Source: Streptomyces bobili (GTDB lineage Bacteria > Actinomycetota > Actinomycetes > Streptomycetales > Streptomycetaceae). Taken from it: 37,152 bases of DNA. The notes beneath the pieces are model-generated. The model had not been told where the DNA came from. It saw only the letters and a list, made by a program, of their open reading frames with translations, and ran no database searches. The stretch is from NCBI RefSeq assembly GCF_002154575.1, contig NZ_MUBA01000054.1:1-37152 (forward strand), given 5' to 3'. A program made the position numbers and the translations under genes. This document shows, piece by piece, positions 1 to 10,250 of this stretch. How positions within the stretch are numbered: position 1 is the stretch's first letter; the number at the start of each line of letters is the position of its first letter.

Positions 1-1
1 C

Positions 2-1105
2 TACGCCACCGAACTCACCCACACCCACGACACCGCCGAGGAACGCCACCACGCCACCCTGCGGGTCCTCGACCACTACATGTTCACCGCCCATGCAGCC
101 AACCGCCTGCTCAAACAGGACACACTGCCCGAACTCGACCTCGGTTCACCGAGTGCCGGCGTCGCCCCGGAAGACTTCACCACCGTGGAACAGGCGGACC
201 GCTGGCTCACCGCCGAACACCGGGTGCTCAGCGGCCTGCTGCACACCTCTGTCGGCCAAGGACTGGACCACCACACCACCGGACTGGCCTGGGCGTTGAA
301 GGAGCACCTGAACCGCCGGGAGTTCTGGCCCGAGGCGATCACCGCGCTGACCCCGGCCCTGGACGTGGCCCGGCGCCGGGGCGACCGCCTGGAGGAAGGC
401 CGCTGCCACCGCAGCCTCGGCAGCATCCACGGCTACCTCGGCCACCAGGAACAGGCCCTGGACCACATGCGGCGCGCCACCACGCTCTTCGAGGAGATCG
501 ACGCGGTGGGTGAGCAGGCCCGCGCCCACTACGGCACGGCGTGCGCGCTGTATCGGTTCGGCCGGCTCCCGGAAGCCGTGGCGTCCTTCGAGCGAGGGCT
601 CGCGCTGGCCCGGGCTGCGGGGGACGACGTATGGACGGCCGAGTGCCTCAACGGGCTCGCCTGGCTGCACTCCAACCTGGGCCGACCCGAGGAGGGCCTT
701 GTGTACTGCCAGGAGGCCCTCGCCCTGTTCCAGGCCCTCAATGCGCCCTGGCGGGAGGCGATCTGCGCGGACAGCCTGGGCTACACCCTCCACCTGCTCG
801 GCCGGTACGAGGAGGGAGTGGCCGCCTACAAGGGGGCGCTGGAGGTGTTCGAGGAGGCGGGGGACCACAGGAACCTTGTGGGCTCGCTGATGCGCCTGGG
901 CGACACCCGCCTGGCCGTGGGCGATCCGGAAGCCGCCCGGGCCGACTGGATCCGTGCGCTCGCCTACGCCGAACAGCAGGCGCTGTCCCGCAGCTCCGAG
1001 CAGGTACGGGACCGGCTCGCCGCCCTGGACGCCGGAGCGGACCCCTCGCCCGCCGCGCCGGAGAGGGCTACCGCCGGGGGAGCAGATTCCAGCTCCGAGG
1101 GCTGA
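2..1105 (+). CDS. AfsR-like SARP-STAND-TPR regulator, C-terminal part (cut by window edge)
   Basis: This reading frame is already open at the first codon (base 2) and runs to a stop at 1105, so the gene begins upstream of the window. The first residues match, nearly word for word, the region after the NTPase domain of the next gene (ATE-THxxDTxxERHxAT-RVLDHY in both). What remains is the linker and a series of about five 40-residue TPR-like helical repeats, with motifs such as RRGDRLEEGRCHRSLGSIHG and LGRYEEGVAAYKGALEVFEE. In AfsR-type proteins this part senses or binds partners, while the missing N-terminal part binds DNA. It is a tandem paralogue of the gene at 1500-4631. An internal ATG at 89 has no ribosome site and is not a start. 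The protein is probably a cytoplasmic transcriptional activator of secondary metabolism; the target is unknown. Confidence 0.85.
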   Translation, partial: YATELTHTHDTAEERHHATLRVLDHYMFTAHAANRLLKQDTLPELDLGSPSAGVAPEDFTTVEQADRWLTAEHRVLSGLLHTSVGQGLDHHTTGLAWALKEHLNRREFWPEAITALTPALDVARRRGDRLEEGRCHRSLGSIHGYLGHQEQALDHMRRATTLFEEIDAVGEQARAHYGTACALYRFGRLPEAVASFERGLALARAAGDDVWTAECLNGLAWLHSNLGRPEEGLVYCQEALALFQALNAPWREAICADSLGYTLHLLGRYEEGVAAYKGALEVFEEAGDHRNLVGSLMRLGDTRLAVGDPEAARADWIRALAYAEQQALSRSSEQVRDRLAALDAGADPSPAAPERATAGGADSSSEG

Positions 1106-1343
1106 TGTCGTCGCCGGGTTCTCGAACCGCCGCCGGGCCCCCGCATCGGACCGCCCACATGCGTGCCGGGCACCGGTGCCGCCCCGCACGGGAGACGGCA
1201 TCGAGCGGGACCGCGAGAGACGGCAGGAACACCGCTCGCCCGAGCCGTCAGCGCGCCCTCGCTGAGGGATGGAGCGGGCGCGTTGAACAAGGCGGGTGAC
1301 AGCAGGGAGGAACAGTCCTGCCGCCGGTGGCGGCCGGCAGGAC

Positions 1344-1381
1344 GACGGCACTTCCCGGTAGCGGCACCGGGAAGTGCTGTC
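1344..1381. terminator. Strong hairpin between the two SARP genes
   Basis: A perfect 12-bp inverted repeat (GCACTTCCCGGT at 1348-1359 and ACCGGGAAGTGC at 1366-1377) encloses a 6-nt loop. Four further outer pairs, one of them G-U, extend the stem to about 16 bp. There is no T-run on either strand. It lies about 240 bp after the first SARP gene and about 120 bp before the start of the second, so it could be a T-less terminator, an attenuator or an operator. A GTG at 1374 that would extend the second gene lies inside its right arm. Confidence 0.6.
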
Positions 1382-1499
1382 CACATGCAGAAACGTACCG
1401 CCCGGTAAGCGGCACCACGGCGGTCGTCCGAGCTACGGTACGCGCCGTCCGGCGGTTGACGCGGGCGTGACAATCTGGGGGAAAGGAACGCAGGCAGGC

Positions 1500-4400
1500 A
1501 TGGCAGGGATGGACGGCACCTGGGGCGAACGGTCTGCCGACCCGATCGCGGCCGGGGAGCACGGTGTGCAGGTCTCGGTATTGGGTCCGCTGGTCGTACA
1601 GCGCGACGGTGCGACGTTGGATCCGGGGCGGCGCAGGCAGCGGCTGCTGCTGATCCGGCTGCTGCTCGCCGACGGTCACGCGGTGGCCCCGGAGACCCTG
1701 TGCGAGGACCTGTGGCAGGGGCGGCTTCCGGCCTCGGCGATGCCGTCGCTGCACGCACACGTCAGCAAACTGCGCGCGGTGCTGGAACCACGGCGCGGCC
1801 CCGGGCGGTTCGAGACGCTGGTGAGCGAGCCAGCCGGGTACGCCCTGCGGATACCGCCCGAGGGCCGGGACACGGTACGTTTCACCGAGACGCTCGCACA
1901 GGCCCGACAGGAACTCGCCGACTCCCGGCCCGCGGACGCGCTGCGCAGCGTCGAGCGGGCGCTGGGGATGTGGCGGGGTGCCGCCCTGGCCGACGTCGCC
2001 GACCACCCGTTCGCCCGGCCGGAGGCCACCCGTCTGGAGGAGATGCGGCAGGGCGCCGCCGAACTGCACGCCATGGCCCTACTGCTGGACGGGCAGGTCC
2101 CACAAGCGGTGGCCGCGGCCGAGCGGCTGACCGCCAGTGATCCGTTGCGCGAGACCGGCTGGGCCCTGTTGCTGCGCGCCCTGTACCTGGCGGGCCGCCA
2201 CCCCGAAGCACTGCGGCGTTACGAGGAGGTGCGCCGACACCTCGCCGACGAACTCGGCCTCGACCCCGGGCCCGAACTGCACGCCCTGCACCACGGCATC
2301 CTCCACCACGACCTGCCGTCCTTCACCCTGCCGCAGCCGGTACGGAACGCACCCACCACACCGCCGCCGGCGCACCGGCCAGCGCCTTCGGCCGGTGACG
2401 GCGCCCCAGCACCGGCCGCGCCGCTCACCGCAGGGAGTACAGACCGGACCGTACCCGCCGGCGCACCGGAACCGCGGAACGGTCCGGCACCGCTGCCGAC
2501 TCCGACGCAACTGCCCAACGACCTGGCGGTCTTTACCGGCCGGAAGACCGAGTCCGCCTGGCTCCCCGCCGCGGGTCACGTGCCGGACCGTCCCGGGTCG
2601 GGCGCCGCGCGCGTCGTGGTCATCGGCGGTGCTGCCGGGGTAGGTAAGACGACCTTCGCGGTTCACCACGCCCACCAGGTCGCCCACCTCTTCCCCCACG
2701 GTCAGCTCTTCGTCAACCTGTGCGGTTTCCATCCCCGCACGCCCCCGCTGGATCCCGCCCTCGTCCTGCACGGCTTCCTCACCGCACTGGGCGTCCCCGC
2801 TCAGCGCATCCCGGAGGACACCGCCGCCCGCACCGCCCTGTTTCGCACCATGCTGGCCGGGCGACGCGTCCTCGTCGTGCTGGACAACGCCCGCGACGAG
2901 GAGCAGGTACGGCCCCTGCTGCCGAACGGGTCCGGCTGCCTGACGCTGGTCACCAGCCGCAGCCGGCTCGCCGGACTCGTCGCCGGTGACGGTGCGCACC
3001 CCGTGTCCCTGGCGCTGCCTTCACCAACGGAGGCCTACGAGATGCTCGCCCGCCGCCTCGGACACGAACGTCTCGACGCCGAACCGGATGCCACCGCCGA
3101 CATCGTCCGGCTGTGCGGACGTCTGCCTCTGGCCCTGGCCGTCATCGCCGCCCGTGCCGCCCTCGACCCGGTCTTCCCCCTGAGCGCCGTCGCCGATGAC
3201 CTGAGGGGAAGCGACGGACGCCTCGACGCACTCACCACCTTCGACGCCGACACCGACCTGCGCGCCGTCTTCTCGTGGTCCTACCGGGCTCTGGACCAGC
3301 CCTCCGCCCGGCTCTTCCGTCTCCTCGCCCTCCATCCCGGTCCCGACATCACCGCTCCCGCCGTCACCAGTCTGGCCGCGCTCCCCCTTTCCCGAGTCCG
3401 CCGCCTGCTGGCCGAACTCACCCGGGTCCGCCTCGTCGAACAGCCCGTCCCGGGCCGCTATACCGTGCACGATCTGCTCCGTGAGTACGCCACCGAACGC
3501 ACCCACGACGAGGACACCCACGCCGAACGCCATGACGCCACCGCACGCGTCCTGGACCACTACCTCTTCACCGGCCACGCCGGCAACCGGCTGCTGAACC
3601 ACGAGCCGAAGCCCGTGGCCCCCGGTCCGCTCAGCCCCGGCACCGTCCCCGAACTGCTCGGGGACTGCGAACAGGTGGCGCGCTGGTTCACCGCCGAACA
3701 GCAGGTGCTGGACCGCCTGTTCCGGACCGCCGTCGCCCAGCGTCTCGACCGCCACGTCATCGCCCTGGCCCGGATCCTCAAGGAGTACCTGAACCGTCAC
3801 GAACGCTGGCCCGAGGCCGTCGCGGTGCTCACCGCCGCGCTGGAAGCGGCCCGCCGCCGGGGCGACCGCCACGAGCAGGGTCGTTGTCTGCGCATGCTCG
3901 GCGTGATGCACGGTCAGATGGGCCACCAGGACGAGGCCGTGACCCATCTGGACCGCGCTGCCGCCTTCTTCGATTCGTCCGGTGACATGGAGACCCTCGT
4001 CGAGCAGGTCCGCACCCAGTACACCGCCTCGTACGTGCTCGGCCTGTTCGGCCACAACGAGGAGGCCCTGGCGCGGGCGGAGCGGGCGCTGGAGCTGGCC
4101 CGGGAGACGGGGGACCCCTTGTGGATGTCCGACCCCCTGAACGCTGTGGCGAAGTACCACACGCTCCTGGGCCTGCCCGAACAGGGCATCGCCTACAGCT
4201 TGGAGGCCATCTCCGTGTTCCAGGGGCTGAATGCGCCCTGGCGGGAGGCGATGTGTTGGGACAGTCTGGGCTGCGCCTACCACGCCATCGGCCGGCATCG
4301 GGACGCGCTGGCCTCCCACCGCCGGGCTCTGGCGGTGTTCGAGGACGGCCGCGACCGCAAACACGCCATCAGGTCGCTGACGTACATCGGCGACACCCAT

Positions 4401-4631
4401 CTGGCCATGGGCGATCGGGCGGCCGCACAAGCGGCCTGGACCCGGGCCCTGGAGGACACCGACGGGCCGGAGGATAACGCGTTCGAGGGCCTGAGGGGCA
4501 TACGGGTCCGACTCGCCGCCCTGGACGCGAAAACAGCTGACGTGGCCAGGAGCGAGGACCCCTCCCCGGATCTCCTGGACAGCGGCGTGGGCGACGAGCG
4601 AACACCGACTCCCAGTCACCGGCCCCGGTAG
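1500..4631 (+). CDS. AfsR/SARP-family regulator with STAND ATPase and TPR domains
   Basis: This is a 1043-residue protein built like AfsR. A winged-helix OmpR-type DNA-binding domain lies at about residues 25-105 (VSVLGPLVV onward) and a bacterial transcriptional activation domain at about 115-270. A proline/alanine-rich linker follows at about 280-345. The NB-ARC/STAND ATPase has a P-loop GGAAGVGKTT at 376-385 with Lys383, a Walker B strand RVLVVLDNA near 456, and a GRLPLAL motif near 540. TPR-like repeats occupy about 750-1005. The start is ATG 1500, preceded by GGGGGAAAGGA; a GTG at 1374 would place the N-terminus inside a hairpin and was not chosen. SARP proteins bind heptameric direct repeats and recruit RNA polymerase to antibiotic-cluster promoters. 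The window has no intact biosynthetic cluster, so the target is unknown. The family call is very secure; the pathway is not. Confidence 0.93.
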   Translation: MAGMDGTWGERSADPIAAGEHGVQVSVLGPLVVQRDGATLDPGRRRQRLLLIRLLLADGHAVAPETLCEDLWQGRLPASAMPSLHAHVSKLRAVLEPRRGPGRFETLVSEPAGYALRIPPEGRDTVRFTETLAQARQELADSRPADALRSVERALGMWRGAALADVADHPFARPEATRLEEMRQGAAELHAMALLLDGQVPQAVAAAERLTASDPLRETGWALLLRALYLAGRHPEALRRYEEVRRHLADELGLDPGPELHALHHGILHHDLPSFTLPQPVRNAPTTPPPAHRPAPSAGDGAPAPAAPLTAGSTDRTVPAGAPEPRNGPAPLPTPTQLPNDLAVFTGRKTESAWLPAAGHVPDRPGSGAARVVVIGGAAGVGKTTFAVHHAHQVAHLFPHGQLFVNLCGFHPRTPPLDPALVLHGFLTALGVPAQRIPEDTAARTALFRTMLAGRRVLVVLDNARDEEQVRPLLPNGSGCLTLVTSRSRLAGLVAGDGAHPVSLALPSPTEAYEMLARRLGHERLDAEPDATADIVRLCGRLPLALAVIAARAALDPVFPLSAVADDLRGSDGRLDALTTFDADTDLRAVFSWSYRALDQPSARLFRLLALHPGPDITAPAVTSLAALPLSRVRRLLAELTRVRLVEQPVPGRYTVHDLLREYATERTHDEDTHAERHDATARVLDHYLFTGHAGNRLLNHEPKPVAPGPLSPGTVPELLGDCEQVARWFTAEQQVLDRLFRTAVAQRLDRHVIALARILKEYLNRHERWPEAVAVLTAALEAARRRGDRHEQGRCLRMLGVMHGQMGHQDEAVTHLDRAAAFFDSSGDMETLVEQVRTQYTASYVLGLFGHNEEALARAERALELARETGDPLWMSDPLNAVAKYHTLLGLPEQGIAYSLEAISVFQGLNAPWREAMCWDSLGCAYHAIGRHRDALASHRRALAVFEDGRDRKHAIRSLTYIGDTHLAMGDRAAAQAAWTRALEDTDGPEDNAFEGLRGIRVRLAALDAKTADVARSEDPSPDLLDSGVGDERTPTPSHRPR

Positions 4632-4904
4632 GCGGCTTCCGTCATCCCCTCCCCATCAGGACGATGACCATCACCGACTCGGCGTACGTACCGCCGCCGG
4701 AACGCCCACGCGCAGGAAAGTGGGCGGCGGGCCGGGCGAACCGAACCTCCGGGCCCCTCGTGGTGCGTGAGTGAAGCCGGCCCGCGACTGGCATACGACG
4801 GCGCGGACGTGGAGTGAACGTTGGCTCCATTCCTGCGGCGTGGCCCGGACCACGCCTGCCGGCGCCTACGGTGCCAGGCTGGCACGTGGTAACGCGGCAA
4901 CACG

Positions 4905-4939
4905 GCACTACGGCGCCGCGGTGCCCGGCACCGTAGTGC
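4905..4939. terminator. Hairpin downstream of the SARP gene
   Basis: Arms GCACTACGG-c-GCC (4905-4917) and GGC-a-CCGTAGTGC (4927-4939) form a 12-bp stem with one internal C-A mismatch and a 9-nt loop. It is the only clear structure in the 468-bp gap 4632-5099 between the SARP gene and the small secreted protein, where I saw no convincing coding sequence. No T-run follows. A termination role is inferred from position. Confidence 0.5.
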
Positions 4940-5099
4940 TCACCGGCATAGTCGAGGCGAGGGCAGCCAGGCCGGCCTGGGTCAGCCGGCCGTCGCGCCC
5001 AGTGCGTTCGACCGGAAAGTCCCTATCCGAACTGATCAGCGGCCCGTAGAAATGCCTTCCCGGCCTACCGGCCGCCACGATCAGAAGGAGCCACCACAG

Positions 5100-5468
5100 A
5101 TGCGTCGCCTTCCTTCCGCCTGCTTAGCCCTCACCGGCACGGCAGCGATGTTCACGCTGACCGCCGCGCCCGCCCCGGCCGCCCCCGGTGACGTCTCCAC
5201 CTCCTGCGCGAGCGTCCTCACACCGGCCGGTCACATCGACGTCAGCTGGGGCTACAGCAGCAGCTGCGGCACCCAGAGCTTCAGCCCCAACATCAAGCAG
5301 ATAAAGCAGCTCACCGGTCTGCCGGTCGGCACCGTGGTCAATGCCTGCGCCTCCACCTACCAGCCCACCGGCTGGATCCAGACCAGCTCGTACTACACCA
5401 GCAGCTGCGTCTACTCGTCGGTCCCCAGCTTCAGTCACAACGCCTGGCAGCTGAAGCGCGTCTACTGA
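5100..5468 (+). CDS. Small secreted protein with two copies of a C-x19-C motif
   Basis: The product has 122 residues. It begins with a Sec signal peptide (basic MRR, hydrophobic core to about residue 23, APAPAAP cleavage region near 25-29), leaving a mature chain of about 93 residues. The mature part is an internal duplication: residues 36-56 and 83-103 both read C-A-S-x3-P-x-G-x-I-x3-S/W-x-Y-x-S-S-C, with 11 of 21 positions identical and the two cysteines 20 residues apart in each copy. The four mature cysteines probably form two disulfides. The start is ATG 5100 because AAGGAG lies 9 bp upstream and the signal peptide begins there; an upstream in-frame ATG at 5052 would add residues before it. 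I do not recognise a named family. An extracellular structural or antimicrobial role is possible but unproven. Confidence 0.8.
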   Translation: MRRLPSACLALTGTAAMFTLTAAPAPAAPGDVSTSCASVLTPAGHIDVSWGYSSSCGTQSFSPNIKQIKQLTGLPVGTVVNACASTYQPTGWIQTSSYYTSSCVYSSVPSFSHNAWQLKRVY

Positions 5469-5783
5469 CCCGACAGAGTCGTGGGAGGCCCATCGTCGAG
5501 CCGGGTGAGCGCGGCGAGGGTGCCGTCGGCCGACGCCCCCGGGCGCTCCTCACCGCCGGAGAGCCGTCGACAGCCACGCGATCCGGTGCCGGAGCGCCAG
5601 ATGCCATCTCATGATCACGAACGGACGATGGAAGAGGCCGATCCGTCAACTGTGAGACGCCGGTGCAGGTCGCCGACGCGTACCGCACGGCGTTGCCGGT
5701 CGGATCACCGGACGGCGCCTTGCCCATCGGTGCCGCCGACGGCTGTCTCCGCCTTCCCCGTCCCCGATCCGCATGCCGGGCAG

Positions 5784-5820
5784 CGGTACGGGACCCCGGC
5801 ATGGTGCGGGTCCCGTACCG
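5784..5820. terminator. 13-bp perfect hairpin between convergent genes
   Basis: CGGTACGGGACCC (5784-5796) and GGGTCCCGTACCG (5808-5820) are exact reverse complements around an 11-nt loop. The hairpin lies between the small secreted protein gene (+, ends 5468) and the haloperoxidase-type hydrolase gene (-, ends 5870), about 50 bp after the latter's stop, so it probably terminates leftward transcription and may work in both directions. The rest of the 5469-5869 gap shows no convincing gene. Confidence 0.65.
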
Positions 5821-5869
5821 GCCGTGCGCCCGTCCGCCGGGGGTCGCGGCGGGCGGGCGCACGGGGCGG

Positions 5870-7654
<1,785 letters not shown>

Positions 7655-7720
7655 CTATTTCTTGGGATGTTGATACTGGTGGGGAACTGACGAGGCGAGT
7701 GGGGCACCGTCGAGATAAAC

Positions 7721-7739
7721 GTGCACAATTCCATTGCAC
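7721..7739. promoter_or_regulatory. Inverted repeat upstream of the secreted hydrolase, possible operator
   Basis: GTGCA (7721-7725) and TGCAC (7735-7739) flank a 9-nt AT-rich spacer in an AT-rich pocket (about 7711-7751) that stands out from the GC-rich surroundings. It lies 77-95 bp upstream of the hydrolase start, where a promoter would be expected. The spacing resembles operators of small dimeric repressors, but no regulator gene is adjacent. Confidence 0.35.
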
Positions 7740-7751
7740 ACACCTAATATC

Positions 7752-8203
7752 CGGTCGTCATGCCGCTGCGTCAGGGTGGGAGGAAGTTGGGCCGCGCGTC
7801 GCAGTTGACGCCGAGCCAGCAGAACACCGGTCCGGCCGCGGTGACGGGGCCTTCTTCATGTCCTACGCTCGGAAGCCGGGTCCGGTTCACCCGTGTCATC
7901 CGGATAGCATTCCGCGACCGGCGAAGTGCCGGGGCGTAGTGCGCTCCGGATGGGCGTCTCTGGTGCTGTGGACTGCCGACGAGCTTTCGGACAGCGGGCC
8001 AGCCTTCCCGCTTCGTCCCGACCTGTGGTCAGCGTGCCAGGGCCACGGTCGCGTGTCCCTGGGGTGCCGAACGAAGTCAGCGTCATAAGCCGTGGCTTCA
8101 CGGGACGGACCGCCCCTGAGCATGCGGATGACGCCCGCACCAGCGGCCGCCCGCAGCACTTGCGCCACGGGCCGGAAGGGGGCGCCGCCCGCGGACGCGG
8201 CGG
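7752..8203. other. Gap with no convincing gene
   Basis: Open frames here on both strands lack ribosome sites and recognisable motifs. The only structure noted is a modest hairpin at 8037-8062 (CCAGGG-c-CAC paired with GTG-t-CCCTGG around a 6-nt loop). It lies about 140 bp past the end of the leftward crystallin-like gene and could be its terminator. Confidence 0.4.
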
Positions 8204-8533
8204 TCAGCGGATCTGCAGGATGTGCAGCGTCCAGCTGAGCCCCTCGACGTCGACGATGCTCGACCACTTGGACATGGTCTTCACATGGTCGCCCAGCAGG
8301 ACCTCGATGTTGTTGTTGCCCGAGGTGATTCTGTAGACGTTCGGAAGCTGAGGGGCGATGACACCCGCGTTGGCATAGCACACGGTCTTGCCACCGTCGT
8401 ACCAAACCTTGACGAAGTCGGTCCGGTCGCCACAGCCGGTCTGGTTGGCCGCGGCGGCCGGGAGGGCAGGCACAAGAGCCGTCATGGCTCCCGCCGCCAC
8501 AACGAGCCCAATACGCGAGATGAAGCGCTTCAT
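8204..8533 (-). CDS. Small secreted beta/gamma-crystallin-like protein
   Basis: The product has 109 residues: a Sec signal peptide (MKRFISR, hydrophobic core 8-22, cleavage near PAAAA at 25-29) and a mature domain of about 80 residues. The mature domain has two cysteines (Cys34 and Cys52), an aromatic VWYDGG segment at 43-48 and a YRITSGNNN segment at 67-75. This looks like the single Greek-key-domain proteins of Streptomyces related to the killer-toxin-like protein SKLP, which has a beta/gamma-crystallin fold. The start at 8533 is set by GGAAGGA about 11 bp upstream and by the signal peptide; longer frames upstream look non-coding. Some relatives inhibit yeast growth, but that activity is only an inference here. 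It is monocistronic as far as can be seen. Confidence 0.8.
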   Translation of the reverse strand: MKRFISRIGLVVAAGAMTALVPALPAAAANQTGCGDRTDFVKVWYDGGKTVCYANAGVIAPQLPNVYRITSGNNNIEVLLGDHVKTMSKWSSIVDVEGLSWTLHILQIR

Positions 8534-8935
8534 CGGTGGAACTGTCCTTCCGTGGTGGGGCGGTGCTGCCGAGCAGCACCGTGGGGGCCGGCTGTCCCCC
8601 TGCGCGGTGCGTGCGAGGGGACGGCCGGTGGTGCGGGAGGTGAGCTGGGGCGCCGACCCGTGGCCGACCCTCGCGCGCCGAGGCGGCGGGACAAAGAGTC
8701 GTCGTCTGGTCCCATCGCCGGATGCCTGTGCGTCCGGTCGGTTCAACGTGGCGCGATGGTCTCCGGTTCACCGTGCGATCGTCTTTCTTCCGGCCGCGGG
8801 CGCCGCCCGCGCCTTCCCGCGAGGGCACCTGGTACGCGGGAGGTGGACGAGCGTGTCCCCACCCTCGGGTCAGCCCCGTCGGTGACGGCACCGAGCGGGA
8901 TGCCGGGGAAACGGTGACGGCTGCGAGGTCGGCCG
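8534..8935. other. Gap with no convincing gene
   Basis: This is the upstream region of the crystallin-like gene on the minus strand and the 3' side of the coiled-coil remnant. Several open frames run through it on both strands, as expected at this GC content, but none has a ribosome site and family motifs together. The promoter of the crystallin-like gene should lie in its left part; I could not place it. Confidence 0.4.
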
Positions 8936-9365
8936 CGGCGACGGCCTTGTCGTACTCCGCCTTCGCCTTCTCCGGATCCTCACCCTGTGCGATGACGTTG
9001 TCGTACTCGGCCTGGGCGTTGGCCCGTGCCCTGGTCGGGCCTGCTGCTTGGCCTGCTCGCAGCTGTCCTGAGCCTCAGCCTTGGCCTGCTCGTAGCCCGC
9101 CTTGGCGTCCTGCACCAGCTGGTCGATGTCGTGCTCGGCGCCGTCGTGGGCGAGCTGCGCCTGAAAGGTCTCGCGGCGTGATCGGCCTGGCGGTCAGCGC
9201 TGCTCAGGGTGGGCAGATCGGAACCGTCGAGGAGGGCACTGGCCGCCGCGGGTCCCGTCGTTCGCCGTCCGCAGCCGCTCCCAGTACTTCCCGCCTCGGC
9301 CGGCGCCTGGCCGTTCGGCCAGCCGACGAGGCGGCGAGTGACTGGACCTCATGCGCCGGGCTCTC
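8936..9365 (-). pseudogene. Frameshifted coiled-coil protein remnant
   Basis: On the minus strand three frames in succession carry protein-like text. From about 9240 to 9175 one frame reads ASALLDGSDLPTLSSADRQA. From about 9180 to 9050 another reads RETFQAQLAHDGAEHD followed by LVQDAKAGYEQAKAEAQD. From about 9045 to 8936 a third reads RANAQAEYDNVIAQGED followed by PEKAKAEYDKAVAAAD. Joined, they give a charged Ala/Glu/Lys/Gln-rich helix typical of a coiled coil. At least two frameshifts, near 9180 and 9045, break it. No start codon was identified, and the left end runs into unstructured sequence. I do not recognise the family. Sequencing error instead of real decay cannot be excluded. Confidence 0.5.
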
Positions 9366-9668
9366 GGGGGAGGTCGGGCCGACCGCGGCCAGCCCGCCCC
9401 GTGTACGAAGCGGAGCACCACCACCGACAGCGACACCGGACGCCCGGCCAACTCCTTCCGGCTCTGTCCAGGAAACGGCTCGGAGCACCGGACACGTCAG
9501 CACCACGAGCACCACAACAACGCGACAGGGACGACGACAAGAGCGCCGGCCCGAGACGGCAAGAAGACGACAAGGTTTGGCCAAGGCATTCCGGACAGTG
9601 TTGGCGCCACGCTCCCGTCCGTGCGGGAGACACGCCACAGAACACTTGAACAGGATCGAGCACCACCT

Positions 9669-10250
9669 ATGAACCGGACCTTGGTCGCGAGGATCGCCAC
9701 CCCCGCTCCAACCCGCGTGCATGCCCGGCACACCGCGTCGAACGCCGACTGTGACGCCTTCGTCAAAGACATCTACGACCAGTACGGGACCTTGCTCGTC
9801 CGGTACGCCGCCCGACTGCTGGACGGCGACTGGCACAAGGCAGAGGACATCCTCCAGGAGACGGCGGCACGCGCCTGGAAACACGCCCAGTTCTTGGGCA
9901 CCCGCGGCGAACATCTGCGGCCATGGCTGTTCACCGTGGCCAGGAACCTGGTCATCGACCACCACCGGGCCCGCCAGATCCGCCCCCTGGAAATGATGCC
10001 TGCCGAGGACCTGGACGCCGCATGGGACAACACGGACTCCACCCTCACCGCCCACGTGGTACTCGAGGCACTGCGGGATCTCAACGAGCAGCAGCGGACC
10101 GTCATCCGGCTCATGTACTACCTGGAATGCAGTGTGGCCCAGGCCGCCGCACATCTGAGCATCCCGCCCGGGACCGTGAAGAGCCGCGCCTTCTACGCGA
10201 TACGGGCCCTGCGTAAGGCGCTTGAGCAGCGGGGGGTGCTCGGCGAATAA
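9669..10250 (+). CDS. ECF RNA polymerase sigma factor
   Basis: This is a 193-residue extracytoplasmic-function sigma factor. Region 2 spans about residues 36-104 (YDQYGTLLVRYAARLL, then DILQETAARAWKH and PWLFTVARNLVIDHHRARQ). Region 4 spans about 131-185 (LNEQQRTVIRLMYYLECSV, AAHLSIPPGTVKSRAFYAIR). No region 1 or 3 is present, as expected for an ECF factor. ATG 9669 is used because the text before it is low-complexity and the 193-residue length fits the family; the ribosome site is weak (AGGATCGAG). A frame open to 9351 exists but looks non-coding. The next gene, 329 bp downstream on the same strand, encodes a probable zinc-type anti-sigma factor, so this sigma factor is probably held inactive until a signal releases it. 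Its regulon is unknown. Confidence 0.9.
   Translation: MNRTLVARIATPAPTRVHARHTASNADCDAFVKDIYDQYGTLLVRYAARLLDGDWHKAEDILQETAARAWKHAQFLGTRGEHLRPWLFTVARNLVIDHHRARQIRPLEMMPAEDLDAAWDNTDSTLTAHVVLEALRDLNEQQRTVIRLMYYLECSVAQAAAHLSIPPGTVKSRAFYAIRALRKALEQRGVLGE

Noticed and set aside
1374..1499. GTG at 1374 as the start of the SARP gene
   Set aside because: It lies inside the hairpin arm, has no ribosome site, and adds 42 residues without family similarity; ATG 1500 has a suitable upstream site.
3021..4619. Long 532-codon open frame on the minus strand, antisense to the SARP gene
   Set aside because: High-GC genes create long open frames on the opposite strand. The text is Gly/Val/Gln-rich, has no family motif, and the sense strand has clear domains.
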